Shown: positions 38,879 through 49,595 of the stretch, piece by piece
How the letters are laid out: the number at the start of each line of letters is the position of its first letter
Position numbering within the stretch: position 1 is the first letter of the stretch
Source of the DNA: Pseudomonas bubulae
GTDB lineage: Bacteria; Pseudomonadota; Gammaproteobacteria; Pseudomonadales; Pseudomonadaceae
Length of the DNA stretch: 64,000 nucleotides
Assembly (NCBI RefSeq): GCF_037023725.1
Contig: NZ_CP146077.1
Span: 4,563,001-4,627,000, forward strand
Direction of reading: 5' to 3'
Program-made: the position numbers and the translations under genes
The notes under the pieces: generated by a model
Told to the model about the DNA's origin: nothing
The model's database searches: none
What the model saw: only the letters and a program-made list of their open reading frames with translations

Positions 38879-41800
38879 TCAACGGTATTGGAGGAAGACG
38901 TTGTCTCGCCCGAACTGGTCACGCAGGGCTTGAATCAAGCTGTCTGCCGGATCGATCCGCCAGGTCTCGCCAAACTGCAGCATGGCCTTGGCCTCTTCGC
39001 CCGTGTACTCCATGGTGACAGGGCAGGCTCCGCGATGTTTTTTCAGCAACTCGCCCAGATTACGCAACTGATCACCCTTGAGCGCGTCCCGGTTCACTTT
39101 CAGGCGCAAGCTCTCGGCCAGACTGGTGCGTGCATCTTCCATGCTCATCACCCGTTTGACCCGCAGGCGCAGGCCACCGGAGAAGTCGTCATTGCTGACT
39201 TCACCTTCGACCACCACCATCGCATCAGTCTGCAACAGCGACTGCGCCGAATGAAACGCCTCGGCAAACAACGACGCTTCAATGCGCGCCGAACGGTCAT
39301 CGAGAGTGATAAAGCCCATCTTGTCGCCTTTTTTGTTCTTCATCACCCGCAACGCGATAATCATCCCGGCAACGGTCTGGGTATCACGGGCTGGCTTGAG
39401 ATCAATAATGCGCTGGCGGGCAAAGCGGCGGATCTCGCCCTCGTACTCGTCAATCGGATGGCCGGTCAGGTACAGGCCCAGAGTGTCCTTCTCGCCTTTG
39501 AGTCGCTCCTTGAGCGTCAGTTCCCTGGCCTTGCGGTGGTGGGCATAGACGTCCGCATCAGCCTCGACAAACAACCCGCCAAACAGGTCGGCGTGCCCGC
39601 TGTCATGGGTGCGCGCAGTTTGTTCGGCTGCCTTGATCGCTTCTTCCAGCGCCGACAGCAACACCGCACGGTTCTGGTCGATGTTGGCTTGCCAGGCCTT
39701 GGGCTCGTCATGGAAAAACGGCCCCAGGCGGTCAAGGGCACCGCTGCGGATCAGGCCATCAAGAGTACGCTTGTTGATACGTTTGAGGTCAACCCGGGCG
39801 CAGAAATCGAACAAATCCTTGAACGGGCCGTCCTGACGCGCCTCGGTAATGGCCTCGACAGGCCCCTCGCCCACCCCCTTGATCGCTCCCAGGCCATAAA
39901 TGATCCGGCCTTCATCGTTCACCGTGAACTTGAACTCCGAGGCATTCACATCCGGCGCATCGAGACGCAGCTTCATGCTGCGAATCTCTTCGATCAGGAT
40001 CACCACCTTGTCGGTGTTGTGCATATCCGCCGACAGTACCGCGGCCATAAATGGCGCCGGGTAGTGGGTTTTCAGCCAGGCGGTCTGGTACGACACCAGG
40101 CCGTAGGCAGCGGAGTGGGATTTGTTGAAACCGTAACCGGCGAATTTTTCCACCAGGTCGAAAATGTTACCGGCCAGGTCAGCGTCAATATTGTTATTGG
40201 CGCAACCTTCAATAAAGCCACCGCGCTGCTTGGCCATTTCTTCAGGTTTTTTCTTACCCATGGCCCGACGCAGCATGTCAGCGCCGCCGAGGGTATACCC
40301 GGCCATGACCTGGGCAATCTGCATCACCTGTTCCTGATACAGGATGATGCCGTAAGTGGGTGCCAATACCGGCTTGAGGCCTTCGTACTGATAATCGGAG
40401 TGCGGGTACGCCAGTTCGGCACGGCCGTGCTTACGGTTGATAAAGTCATCAACCATGCCTGACTGCAGCGGCCCCGGACGGAACAGGGCCACCAGTGCGA
40501 TCAAGTCTTCCAGGCAGTCGGGTTTGAGCTTTTTGATCAGCTCTTTCATACCGCGCGACTCGAGCTGGAACACCGCGGTGGTTTCGGCCTTTTGCAGCAA
40601 CTGGTAGGTCGGCTCGTCGTCCAGCGGGATAAAGGCGATATCCAGCGGCGGCTCGTCGACCTTGGCGCGATCGCGGTTGATGGTCTTCAACGCCCAGTCG
40701 ATCACTGTCAGGGTCCGCAGACCGAGGAAGTCGAACTTCACCAGGCCAGCAGACTCAACGTCATCCTTGTCGAACTGGGTAACCAGACCACCACCCTCTT
40801 CGTCGCAGTAAATCGGCGAGAAGTCAGTCAGTTTGGTCGGTGCGATCACCACACCACCGGCGTGCTTGCCGACGTTACGTACAACGCCTTCAAGCTTGCG
40901 GGCCATTTCCCAGATTTCGGCCGCTTCTTCGTCGACCTTGATAAAGTCGCGCAGGATTTCCTCCTGCTCGAAGGCTTTTTCCAGGGTCATACCGACTTCA
41001 AACGGAATCATCTTCGACAGACGATCCGCCAGGCCGTAGGACTTGCCCTGCACCCGCGCCACGTCACGGATTACCGCCTTGGCGGCCATCGAACCGAAAG
41101 TGATGATCTGGCTTACCGCGTTGCGTCCGTATTTTTCGGCCACATACTCGATTACCCGGTCGCGACCATCCATGCAGAAGTCGACGTCGAAGTCGGGCAT
41201 CGATACCCGTTCCGGGTTAAGGAATCGTTCGAACAGGAGGTCGTATTCCAGCGGATCAAGGTCGGTGATCTTCTGTACATAGGCCACCAGCGAGCCGGCA
41301 CCCGACCCCCGGCCCGGTCCTACCGGTACGCCATTGCTCTTGGCCCACTGAATAAAGTCCATCACGATCAGGAAGTAACCCGGGAACCCCATCTGGATGA
41401 TGATATCCAGTTCGAAATTCAGCCGGTCGACATACACCTGACGCTTGGTGTCGTAATCCTCGGTGGTGTCTTTGGGCAGCAGAACGCTCAGGCGCTCTTC
41501 CAGGCCGTCAAATGACACCTTGCGGAAATATTCATCGATGGTCATGCCATCAGGGATCGGGAAGTTGGGCAAAAAGTGAGTGCCCAGCTTTACTTCGATA
41601 TTGCAGCGTTTGGCAATTTCAACCGTGTTTGCCAAAGCATCAGGCAAGTCACTGAACAGCTCGGCCATTTCCTCGGCGCTTTTCAGATACTGCTGATCGC
41701 TGTAATTCTTGGAGCGACGCGGGTCGTCCAGTGCCCGGCCCTCACCAATGCAGACGCGGGTTTCGTGAGCCTCAAAGTCCTGTTGCCTGATAAAGCGCAC

Positions 41801-42400
41801 ATCGTTGGTTGCCACCAGCGGCGCGCCGATCTTGTCTGCCAGGGCCACAGCCGCATGCAGATGCTCTTCGTCATTGGGACGCTTGGTACGCTGCACTTCG
41901 ATATAGAAGCGGTCAGGGAACACCGTCATCCATTCTCGGGCCAGGGTCTCGGCTTCTTCAGTGTTGCCACTGATCAGCGCGACACCGATCTCGCCCTCTT
42001 TCGCAGCCGACAGCATGATCAGGCCATCGGCGGCCTCGGCTACCCACTCGCGCTCGATGATGACCTGGCCATTGCGCTGGCCATCGATGTAACCACGGGA
42101 GATCAGCTCGGTCAGGTTGCGATAGCCCAACGGGTTCATCGCCAACAGGCTGATACGGCTGAGGGGGTTTTCAGGGTCCTTGTTCGACAGCCACAGGTCT
42201 GCACCACTGATCGGCTTGATGCCGCCGCCCATGGCCGCCTTGTAGAACTTGACCAGGGAGCACATGTTGTTCTGATCGGTCACCGCGACAGCGGGCATAT
42301 TCATGCCGGCCAGAGTTTTGATCAGCGGTTTGATCCGCACCAGGCCATCGACCAGGGAGTATTCAGTGTGCAGGCGCAGGTGAACGAATGAAGCCGGCAT
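38879..42400 (-). CDS. dnaE: DNA polymerase III subunit alpha
   Basis: 1173-residue replicative polymerase. The N-terminal PHP domain begins FVHLRLHTEYSLVDGLVRI. The palm has the catalytic PDFDVDFCMDGRDRVIEYV Asp pair, with GPGRGSGAGSLVAY before it. An OB-fold and tau-binding C-terminus complete it. Full length with no disruption. Confidence 0.97.
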   Translation of the reverse strand: MPASFVHLRLHTEYSLVDGLVRIKPLIKTLAGMNMPAVAVTDQNNMCSLVKFYKAAMGGGIKPISGADLWLSNKDPENPLSRISLLAMNPLGYRNLTELISRGYIDGQRNGQVIIEREWVAEAADGLIMLSAAKEGEIGVALISGNTEEAETLAREWMTVFPDRFYIEVQRTKRPNDEEHLHAAVALADKIGAPLVATNDVRFIRQQDFEAHETRVCIGEGRALDDPRRSKNYSDQQYLKSAEEMAELFSDLPDALANTVEIAKRCNIEVKLGTHFLPNFPIPDGMTIDEYFRKVSFDGLEERLSVLLPKDTTEDYDTKRQVYVDRLNFELDIIIQMGFPGYFLIVMDFIQWAKSNGVPVGPGRGSGAGSLVAYVQKITDLDPLEYDLLFERFLNPERVSMPDFDVDFCMDGRDRVIEYVAEKYGRNAVSQIITFGSMAAKAVIRDVARVQGKSYGLADRLSKMIPFEVGMTLEKAFEQEEILRDFIKVDEEAAEIWEMARKLEGVVRNVGKHAGGVVIAPTKLTDFSPIYCDEEGGGLVTQFDKDDVESAGLVKFDFLGLRTLTVIDWALKTINRDRAKVDEPPLDIAFIPLDDEPTYQLLQKAETTAVFQLESRGMKELIKKLKPDCLEDLIALVALFRPGPLQSGMVDDFINRKHGRAELAYPHSDYQYEGLKPVLAPTYGIILYQEQVMQIAQVMAGYTLGGADMLRRAMGKKKPEEMAKQRGGFIEGCANNNIDADLAGNIFDLVEKFAGYGFNKSHSAAYGLVSYQTAWLKTHYPAPFMAAVLSADMHNTDKVVILIEEIRSMKLRLDAPDVNASEFKFTVNDEGRIIYGLGAIKGVGEGPVEAITEARQDGPFKDLFDFCARVDLKRINKRTLDGLIRSGALDRLGPFFHDEPKAWQANIDQNRAVLLSALEEAIKAAEQTARTHDSGHADLFGGLFVEADADVYAHHRKARELTLKERLKGEKDTLGLYLTGHPIDEYEGEIRRFARQRIIDLKPARDTQTVAGMIIALRVMKNKKGDKMGFITLDDRSARIEASLFAEAFHSAQSLLQTDAMVVVEGEVSNDDFSGGLRLRVKRVMSMEDARTSLAESLRLKVNRDALKGDQLRNLGELLKKHRGACPVTMEYTGEEAKAMLQFGETWRIDPADSLIQALRDQFGRDNVFLQYR

Positions 42401-42432
42401 GGTGATCCTGTCTATAAGCTTTGAGAAACAAC

Positions 42433-42456
42433 AAGGCCCGGATTGTACCGGGCCTT
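42433..42456 (-). terminator. Intrinsic terminator between rnhB and dnaE
   Basis: AAGGCCCGG and CCGGGCCTT with a 6-nt loop, then TGTTGTTTCT on the minus strand. It lies 22 bp after the rnhB stop and 33 bp before the dnaE start; probably partial, as it sits inside a conserved gene series. Confidence 0.75.
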
Positions 42457-42478
42457 GGCAAAAACATCAGCCTTATGG

Positions 42479-43102
42479 CTAAAGGCCTTCAAGGGCCTCG
42501 TAAGCACGACGCACCGGACCAAACGAACGGCGATGTATCGGTGTAGGCCCCAGGCGCTCGAGGGCTGCAAGATGAACGGCCGTTGGGTAACCCTTGTGCC
42601 CGCCAATGCCATAGCCAGGGTACTGCAGCTCGAATGCAGCCATTTCGCGGTCACGGCTGACCTTGGCCAGAATCGATGCCGCGGCAATTGCCGGTACCTT
42701 GCTATCGCCCTTGACCACGGCCTCGGCTGGCATGGCCAGCTTGGGGCAACGATTACCGTCGATCATGGCCAGTTTCGGGGTAATGCTCAGTCCTTCAACA
42801 GCGCGCTGCATGGCCAGCATGGTGGCGTGCAGAATGTTCAGCTCGTCGATTTCTTCGACTTCGGCCCGGGCAATGCACCAGCTCAGTGCTTTTTCACGAA
42901 TTTCGTCGAAGAGCTTTTCGCGACGGGCTTCAGTGAGCTTTTTCGAATCATTGAGCCCGGCGATAGGCCGATTGGGGTCGAGAATCACGGCGGCCGTTAC
43001 CACAGCACCGCACAAGGGGCCACGACCCACTTCATCGACACCCGCCACGAGGTCTTCGACCAGATTGAAGTCCAAGCCGATTTGCATGGTTACTTTACTC
43101 AT
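42479..43102 (-). CDS. rnhB: Ribonuclease HII
   Basis: 207 residues. [18 protein letters not shown] holds the first catalytic acids of the DEDD site; AMIDGNRCP and [13 protein letters not shown] are conserved. It removes RNA from RNA-DNA hybrids. The start overlaps the lpxB stop by 4 nt. Confidence 0.96.
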   Translation of the reverse strand: MSKVTMQIGLDFNLVEDLVAGVDEVGRGPLCGAVVTAAVILDPNRPIAGLNDSKKLTEARREKLFDEIREKALSWCIARAEVEEIDELNILHATMLAMQRAVEGLSITPKLAMIDGNRCPKLAMPAEAVVKGDSKVPAIAAASILAKVSRDREMAAFELQYPGYGIGGHKGYPTAVHLAALERLGPTPIHRRSFGPVRRAYEALEGL

Positions 43103-44229
43103 TTGGATTGTGCAATCAGGTCCAATACCGCTTTGGCGGCCTGATTGGAAGCGTCGAGACGCAAGGTGCGATGAATTTCGTCAAAGCCGCGGGTCTGCTC
43201 TTCACCACCCTCAAGCAAAGGCAGCAAGGTGCGGGCCAGTGCCTCAGGCGTGGCTGCATCCTGCAACAGCTCGGGCACCAGCATGCGCTGGGCCAGCAAG
43301 TTGGGCAGCGACACATACGGGCTTTTGACCAGACGCTTGAGAATCCAGAACGTGAGACGCGCAAGACGATAAGCCACCACCATCGGCCGCTTGTACAGCA
43401 AGGCTTCAAGAGTGGCCGTGCCCGATGCGATCAGGACCGCATCACAGGCCGCTAGCGCGAGGTGCGACTGGCCGTCGAGCAAGGTCAGCGGCAAGTCGCG
43501 CCCCACCAGCAACTGTTCGATCTGCTCACGACGCGCTGCGCTCGCGCAAGGCAACACAAAGCGCACATCAGGGCGAGCTTGGCGGATTATTTGCGCGGCA
43601 TCGAGAAACAACCCGCCAAGCTTGCCAACTTCACCACCACGACTACCCGGCATCAAGGCGACCAACGGCCCGTCAGGCAGGCCCAACTCGGCGCGCGCAC
43701 CGGCCTTGTCGGCCTCAAGAGGAATGGTGTCTGCCAGCGAATGCCCGACAAAACGCACGGGCACACCGTGCTCTTCGTAAAAGCGCGCCTCGAATGGCAG
43801 CAACGTCAGCATCAAATCGCAACCTTCGCGGATTTTCAGCACGCGCTTCTGCCGCCACGCCCACACGGACGGGCTCACATAATGCACGGTCTTGATCCCG
43901 GCACGACGCAATTGAAGTTCGATATTGAGGGTGAAATCGGGGGCGTCGATGCCGATAAACACGTCGGGCTTTTCGGCGATCAGGGTCTGAACCAACAGCT
44001 TGCGGCGCTTGAGCAATTCACGCAGGCGACCCAGCACTTCAACCAGGCCCATCACCGACAGACGTTCCATCGGGAAGTAGGAGCTCATGCCCTCTGCTTC
44101 CATCAATGGACCACCCACGCCGATAAATTCGATATCAGAATGCTGGGCCTTGAGTGCCCGCATCAACCCCGAACCCAATATGTCGCCCGAGGCCTCACCC
44201 GCTACCAGCGCGATACGCAATCTGGCCAT
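43099..44229 (-). CDS. lpxB: Lipid-A-disaccharide synthase LpxB
   Basis: 376-residue GT19 glycosyltransferase joining two acylated glucosamine units. [19 protein letters not shown] is the signature start; [16 protein letters not shown] and [13 protein letters not shown] are conserved. It starts 2 nt after the lpxA stop on the minus strand. Confidence 0.96.
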   Translation of the reverse strand: MARLRIALVAGEASGDILGSGLMRALKAQHSDIEFIGVGGPLMEAEGMSSYFPMERLSVMGLVEVLGRLRELLKRRKLLVQTLIAEKPDVFIGIDAPDFTLNIELQLRRAGIKTVHYVSPSVWAWRQKRVLKIREGCDLMLTLLPFEARFYEEHGVPVRFVGHSLADTIPLEADKAGARAELGLPDGPLVALMPGSRGGEVGKLGGLFLDAAQIIRQARPDVRFVLPCASAARREQIEQLLVGRDLPLTLLDGQSHLALAACDAVLIASGTATLEALLYKRPMVVAYRLARLTFWILKRLVKSPYVSLPNLLAQRMLVPELLQDAATPEALARTLLPLLEGGEEQTRGFDEIHRTLRLDASNQAAKAVLDLIAQSK

Positions 44230-44231
44230 GA

Positions 44232-45008
44232 CTAGCGCGTGATGCCGCGAGTGGAAGAGCGAATGGACTCTACAAACATGGCAACTTCCGGGAACTGAGC
44301 AGCAGGCTCGGCCAATTCTGCAAGCGCCTGATCAACAGTCAACCCCTGGCGGTAAACCACCTTGTAGGCACGACGCAAGGCATGGATGGCATCGTCACTG
44401 AAGCCGCGACGACGCATGCCTTCGAAGTTCATGCTGCGTGCTTCGGCAGGGCTGCCAAACACGGTTACAAATGCAGGAACGTCCTTGCCAATGGCAGTGC
44501 CCATGCCCGAAAAGCTGTGCGCACCGATGTGGCAGAACTGATGGACCAGGGTAAAACCGGACAGGATGGCCCAGTCACCCATGTGCACATGGCCTGCCAA
44601 CGCAGAGTTATTGACCAGGATGCAATGGTTGCCAATAACGCTGTCATGGCCGATATGGGCATAGGCCATTACCAGGTTGTGATCACCCAGCGTGGTTTCA
44701 GAGCGGTCCTGAATGGTGCCGCGATGAATGGTGACACCTTCACGAATCACGTTGTGGTCACCGATCACCAGGCGAGTTTCCTCACCCTTGTACTTCAGAT
44801 CAGGGGTGTCCTCACCTACCGAAGAAAACTGGTAGATGCGATTGTGCTTACCGATCCTGGTTGGGCCCTTGAGAATCACATGCGGCCCAATCACAGTCCC
44901 CTCGCCGATTTCCACACCAGCGCCGATGATCGACCAAGGGCCGACCTCGACGTCGTCGGCCAAAATGGCCGTCGGATCGATGATTGCGCGAGGGTCAATC
45001 AAACTCAT
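44232..45008 (-). CDS. lpxA: UDP-N-acetylglucosamine acyltransferase LpxA
   Basis: 258-residue left-handed beta-helix hexapeptide-repeat enzyme, first step of lipid A synthesis. [20 protein letters not shown] begins the hexapeptide coils; catalytic His lies in [16 protein letters not shown] at 45008 is chosen over one six codons upstream, and overlaps the fabZ stop by 4 nt. Confidence 0.96.
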   Translation of the reverse strand: MSLIDPRAIIDPTAILADDVEVGPWSIIGAGVEIGEGTVIGPHVILKGPTRIGKHNRIYQFSSVGEDTPDLKYKGEETRLVIGDHNVIREGVTIHRGTIQDRSETTLGDHNLVMAYAHIGHDSVIGNHCILVNNSALAGHVHMGDWAILSGFTLVHQFCHIGAHSFSGMGTAIGKDVPAFVTVFGSPAEARSMNFEGMRRRGFSDDAIHALRRAYKVVYRQGLTVDQALAELAEPAAQFPEVAMFVESIRSSTRGITR

Positions 45009-45445
45009 AGTTTGCGTTCCGCACAAATGATTTCAGCCGAGCATACCGGCTTGCCGTCAACCGTTGCCTGGCACTCGAACTTCCAGATGGAACGCTTGCA
45101 GCTCAAGAACTTGGCCTCAAGGATCAGTTGATCACCTGGCAGCACAGGCTGACGAAAGCGTAGCTTGTCGGAACCTACGAAGTAATAAAGTGTACCGTCA
45201 GCCGGCTTGAGGTCCATCATCTTGAAACCAAGGATGCCGGCTGCCTGAGCCATGGCCTCGATGATCAACACGCCCGGCATGATCGGGTGGGCCGGGAAGT
45301 GACCGTTGAAAAAAGGCTCATTGATGCTGACATTCTTGTAGGCACGAATGCGCTTGTTCTCGACATCCAGATCCACCACTCGGTCCACCAGCAGGAACGG
45401 GTAACGGTGGGGCAGATATTCGCGAATCTCGTTGATGTCCATCAT
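45005..45445 (-). CDS. fabZ: 3-hydroxyacyl-ACP dehydratase FabZ
   Basis: 146-residue hot-dog-fold dehydratase of fatty acid synthesis. [17 protein letters not shown] and [20 protein letters not shown] (catalytic His and Glu) are diagnostic. It lies between lpxD and lpxA, balancing 3-hydroxyacyl-ACP use between phospholipid and lipid A. Confidence 0.97.
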   Translation of the reverse strand: MMDINEIREYLPHRYPFLLVDRVVDLDVENKRIRAYKNVSINEPFFNGHFPAHPIMPGVLIIEAMAQAAGILGFKMMDLKPADGTLYYFVGSDKLRFRQPVLPGDQLILEAKFLSCKRSIWKFECQATVDGKPVCSAEIICAERKL

Positions 45446-45586
45446 TTCGTGGGGAAGCCTGTAATAAAGATTGGGCGCGCGCGACTAAGGCGCGCTCCTC
45501 TAGCAAATCAAGGAAGCAAACCAATGGCTCTGCACGCTTGATATGGAAATTGTATTAACCTTTTGAAGAAGCTTTACCGCCGGGGG

Positions 45587-46609
45587 TCACTTACCGACGT
45601 GCTTTTCCAGTTGTTTCAATCGCCGGGCGATATCGTCCAGCTGACGAATACGTGCCGCACTTTTGCGCCACTCGGCGGCCGGCTGCATCGCGGTACCGGA
45701 AGAGTAGGCGCCAGGCTCGGTAATCGAGTGGGTCACCATTGTCATGCCAGTCAAGAATACATTGTCACAAATTTCAATGTGCCCCACCAAACCGACACCA
45801 CCTGCCAGCATGCAGTGCTTGCCGATCTTGGTGCTGCCCGAGATCCCGACACATGCGGCCATGGCCGTATGGTCACCGACCTGAACGTTGTGCGCGATCT
45901 GGATCTGGTTATCCAGCTTGACCCCATTACCGATTACGGTATCGGCCAGGGCGCCGCGGTCGATGGCCGTGTTGACACCGATTTCGACATCATCACCAAT
46001 GGTCACACCACCGATTTGCGCGATTTTTTGCCACACGCCTTTTTCGTTGGCAAAACCAAAGCCTTCACCGCCCAGCACTGCGCCCGACTGAATAACCACG
46101 CGCTTGCCGATGCGAACATCGTGATAAAGCGTCACGCGTGGAGCCAGCCAGCCGCCTTCACCGATTTCGCAACGCGCCCCGATAAAGCAATGAGGGCCCA
46201 CCGTGACACCGGCAGCGATGCGCGCACCGCTTTCGATGACGGCAAACGCACCAATGCTCGCCGCAGGGTCAACCACCGCGTCAGCAGCAATCACTGCCGA
46301 TGGATGAACGCCGGCAGTGGCTTTGGGTTTGGGATCAAACAGATGGGAAATCCGCGCATAAGCCAGGTAAGGATCCGGCACAACCAGGGCATCACCGGGA
46401 TACTCTTCGGCGTCAGCAGCCTTGAGCAATACAGCTCCGGCCTGGCAGTCGACAAGGAATTTTCGGTACTGGGGGTTGGCCAGAAAGCTCAACTGAGCTG
46501 GGCCAGCCTCTTGTAAAGTGGCTAGCCCAGTGATTTCTTTCTCCGCAGAGCCACGCAAGGTGGCCCCGAGGAACTCGGCCAATTGGCCGAGTTTTATAGT
46601 CGCAGTCAT
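45587..46609 (-). CDS. lpxD: UDP-3-O-acylglucosamine N-acyltransferase LpxD
   Basis: 340 residues. The N-terminal uridine-binding domain ([22 protein letters not shown]) is followed by a hexapeptide beta-helix. Catalytic His lies in [16 protein letters not shown]. The C-terminus is a little shorter than in P. aeruginosa. It starts 2 nt after the skp stop. Confidence 0.96.
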   Translation of the reverse strand: MTATIKLGQLAEFLGATLRGSAEKEITGLATLQEAGPAQLSFLANPQYRKFLVDCQAGAVLLKAADAEEYPGDALVVPDPYLAYARISHLFDPKPKATAGVHPSAVIAADAVVDPAASIGAFAVIESGARIAAGVTVGPHCFIGARCEIGEGGWLAPRVTLYHDVRIGKRVVIQSGAVLGGEGFGFANEKGVWQKIAQIGGVTIGDDVEIGVNTAIDRGALADTVIGNGVKLDNQIQIAHNVQVGDHTAMAACVGISGSTKIGKHCMLAGGVGLVGHIEICDNVFLTGMTMVTHSITEPGAYSSGTAMQPAAEWRKSAARIRQLDDIARRLKQLEKHVGK

Positions 46610-46611
46610 AA

Positions 46612-47115
46612 TTACTTCAGCTGATTCATGCGCTCGATAACTTGGCGAGTGATGTCGTACTGAGGTTTAACATCAATCACAGCACCACGCTCGAACACCA
46701 GGTCAAAGGCGCCTTTTTTGATGACTTCTTCAACAGCGCTGTCCAGTTTCGGCTTCAGCTGTTTCAGCATTTCACGGTCAGCAACGGCTTTGGCTTCGTT
46801 CAGTTCCTTGGACTGGAACTGGAAGTCACGGGCCTTTTGCTTGAATTCAAGCTCCAGACGCTCACGCTCGCCCTGCTGCATCTTATCGCCGCCTTTTACC
46901 AGACGGTCCTGAATACCCTTGGCGCTGCTTTCCAGGCTTTTGAGCTTGGTCAGTTGCGGGCCAAATTTCTTCTCGGCATCTACGGCGTAACGCTTGGCGG
47001 CGTCCGATTCAAGCAATGCCATCTGATAGTTCAGCACGGCAATTTTCATGTCGGCGAAAGCCGGGCCAGCCACTAGAACCGAAGCCAGGAGAACCAATTG
47101 AGTCAACTTACGCAC
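46612..47115 (-). CDS. skp: Periplasmic chaperone Skp/OmpH
   Basis: 167 residues with a signal peptide ([21 protein letters not shown]). The mature part is a long charged coiled coil (~45-125), as in the Skp tentacles that hold unfolded outer-membrane proteins. It follows bamA in the assembly cluster. Confidence 0.94.
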   Translation of the reverse strand: MRKLTQLVLLASVLVAGPAFADMKIAVLNYQMALLESDAAKRYAVDAEKKFGPQLTKLKSLESSAKGIQDRLVKGGDKMQQGERERLELEFKQKARDFQFQSKELNEAKAVADREMLKQLKPKLDSAVEEVIKKGAFDLVFERGAVIDVKPQYDITRQVIERMNQLK

Positions 47116-47159
47116 GATGCACTCCTAAAAAATCCGTTGTCTGTATCTGAAGTCAGGCT

Positions 47160-49520
47160 TTAGAAAGTCTGGCCGAGGGAGAATTGGAACACTTGAGTGT
47201 CGGCATCATCCGGTTTCTTGATCGGCATGGCCAAGCTGAAACTCAGCGGGCCAAGCGCAGTCACCCAGGTCACACCAACACCCACAGAGCTGGCCAGGTT
47301 GCTGAAGCCGATATCGCAATCCTTGGTATCGCCCTTGCAGTTGGTGTCGAACACGTTACCCACATCCCAGAACACGGAGGTGCGCAGGGAACGCTGGTCT
47401 TTGACGAACGGCATAGGGAACAACACTTCCACACCACCCTGGATCAGCACGTTACCACCGAATGGCAGCGGATCCTGGTCCGGGTCGGCAATGGTGCCTA
47501 CGTTACCGGTTACACCAGCACCACGGCTTGGGGTGCTGCGTGGGCCCAGAGCGCTGTCCTTGAAGCCACGTACCGAGTTGAAGCCACCCGCGTAGTAGTT
47601 TTCATAGAACGGCAGGCCTTCGGTGGAACCATAGCCATCACCATAGCCCAACTCGGTGTGCAGGCGCATGGTGTAGGTGTCGGTCAACGGCTGGAACAGC
47701 TGGGCACGGTAGTCCAGCTTGTAGAACTGCAGGTCGCTGCCTGGAATGGTGGTTTCAAACACCAGGCTTTGCGAGCTGCCGCGAGTCGGCAATACGCCTT
47801 TGTTCAGGGTCGATTCAGACCAGCCGACCGATGCCTTGAAGTTGAGGTACTTGTCGCCTTCACGGTTTACGAAGTCGAAAATCTCGTCAACGGTGTACTG
47901 GCCGGTGCTGATTTCATCCTGCTGCACAGTCAGGCCATAGGTCAGGCGCGATGTGTCGCTGATCGGGTAGCCCATGGTGATACCAGCACCCAGGCTGTCC
48001 ACCGAGTAGTTTGCTACGTCAACGTCCAGGTCTTTGTAGTCGGTAGTGCGGTAGAAAGCGTTGTAACCCAGGCTCACACCATCAGCTGTCCAGTACGGAT
48101 CGACATAGCTGAAGTTGTAGCGGCTCTGGTATTCGCTGCGGGTCAGGCCAATGCTGACCTTGTTGCCCGTACCCAGGAAGTTGTTCTGGGTAATCGAACC
48201 GCCCAGGATCAAACCTGCGCTCTGGGCAAAACCGACGCTGGCGGTAATGGAACCCGACGCCTGCTCTTCTACTGCATAGTTCACGTCAACCTGATCGTCA
48301 GTGCCTGGCACTGCCGGAGTCTCGACGTTGACTTCCTTGAAGAAGCCCAGACGCTCAAGGCGGACCTTGGACTGGTCAATCAGGTAAGTCGATGCCCAGC
48401 CACCTTCCATCTGGCGCATTTCGCGACGCAGCACTTCGTCAGCCGACTTGGTGTTGCCGCGGTAGTTGATGCGGTTGACGTAAGCACGCTTGCCCGGATC
48501 GACCACAAAGGTGATGGCCACGGTGTGATCTTCAGGGTTTGGCTGAGGTACGCCGTTGACGTTGGCGAAGGTATAGCCCTCGTTACCCAGACGACGGGTG
48601 ATCAGCTCCGAGGTGGTGGTCATCAGCTTGCGCGAGAACACCTGGCCCGGCTGAACCAGCAGCAGCGACTTGATCTGATCTTCCGGAACCTTGAGGTCAC
48701 CGCTCAGTTTCACTTCGCCAACATTGTATTTTTCGCCTTCATTCACGTTAACGGTGATGTAGACGCTTTTCTTGTCAGGCGTGATCGATACCTGGGTCGA
48801 AGCAATATCCATATTGATATAGCCGCGATCGAGATAGTAGGAGCGCAGACGCTCAAGGTCACCCGACAGTTTTTCACGTGCGTACTTGTCGTCGTTCTTG
48901 AAGAACGACAGCCAGTTCGTGGTCTTGAGTTCAAACAGGTCAACCAGGTCGGACTCAGGGAAAACCGTGTTGCCCACCACGTTGATGTGCTGGATCGCGG
49001 CAACCGTGCCCTCGTTGATATTGACCTTCAAGGCAACCCGGTTACGCGGCTCGGGCACCACTTCGGTGTCTACCGTCGCCGAGTAGCGGCCCTGGGCAAC
49101 ATACTGGCGTTGCAGTTCGTTGCGCACGCCTTCAAGGGTGGCGCGCTGGAAGATTTCACCTTCGGCCAGGCCCGACTGTTTAAGACCTTTCATAAGGTCA
49201 TCAGTGGAGATCGCCTTGTTGCCGTCAATGGTGATGCTGGAGACGGAAGGACGTTCGACAACCGTGATAACAAGCACATTGCCATCACGACCCAGTTGGA
49301 TGTCCTGAAAGAACCCGGTTTTGAACAACGCACGAGTGGATTCCACCAGACGGCGGTCATCCGCTACTTCACCCACGTTCAGAGGCAACGCGCCAAACAC
49401 GCTACCGGCGGAAACCCGCTGGAGGCCGTTGACACGGATATCAGAGATAGTGAAGGACTCGGCGTGAACTTCGGCGATCATCAGTACGGCGAGAACCGCA
49501 GTTAGCAGCAGACGTTTCAT
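47160..49520 (-). CDS. bamA: Outer membrane protein assembly factor BamA
   Basis: 786 residues. Signal peptide MKRLLLTAVLAVLMIAEVHA, five POTRA domains (~21-345) opening ESFTISDIRVNGLQRVSAG, then an Omp85 beta-barrel ending in FSLGQTF with C-terminal Phe. YAGGFNSVRGFKDSALGPR is the conserved loop-6 VRGF motif. ATG at 49520 begins the signal peptide. Confidence 0.97.
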   Translation of the reverse strand: MKRLLLTAVLAVLMIAEVHAESFTISDIRVNGLQRVSAGSVFGALPLNVGEVADDRRLVESTRALFKTGFFQDIQLGRDGNVLVITVVERPSVSSITIDGNKAISTDDLMKGLKQSGLAEGEIFQRATLEGVRNELQRQYVAQGRYSATVDTEVVPEPRNRVALKVNINEGTVAAIQHINVVGNTVFPESDLVDLFELKTTNWLSFFKNDDKYAREKLSGDLERLRSYYLDRGYINMDIASTQVSITPDKKSVYITVNVNEGEKYNVGEVKLSGDLKVPEDQIKSLLLVQPGQVFSRKLMTTTSELITRRLGNEGYTFANVNGVPQPNPEDHTVAITFVVDPGKRAYVNRINYRGNTKSADEVLRREMRQMEGGWASTYLIDQSKVRLERLGFFKEVNVETPAVPGTDDQVDVNYAVEEQASGSITASVGFAQSAGLILGGSITQNNFLGTGNKVSIGLTRSEYQSRYNFSYVDPYWTADGVSLGYNAFYRTTDYKDLDVDVANYSVDSLGAGITMGYPISDTSRLTYGLTVQQDEISTGQYTVDEIFDFVNREGDKYLNFKASVGWSESTLNKGVLPTRGSSQSLVFETTIPGSDLQFYKLDYRAQLFQPLTDTYTMRLHTELGYGDGYGSTEGLPFYENYYAGGFNSVRGFKDSALGPRSTPSRGAGVTGNVGTIADPDQDPLPFGGNVLIQGGVEVLFPMPFVKDQRSLRTSVFWDVGNVFDTNCKGDTKDCDIGFSNLASSVGVGVTWVTALGPLSFSLAMPIKKPDDADTQVFQFSLGQTF

Positions 49521-49555
49521 GAAGTCCTTTCTTATTCCAACTGGCAATAAACAAA

Positions 49556-49574
49556 CTGCCGCAAAATGCGGCAG
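49556..49574 (-). terminator. Hairpin between rseP and bamA
   Basis: CTGCCGCA-AAA-TGCGGCAG forms an 8-bp stem with a T-rich tail (TTTGTTTATT) on the minus strand. It is likely an attenuator before bamA. Confidence 0.65.
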
Positions 49575-49595
49575 ATTCGCAATTCAGCGAAGCGT

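Noticed and set aside
47184..49505. 773-codon plus-strand frame antisense to bamA
   Set aside because: Shadow of bamA; composition is unlike protein and it has no domains.
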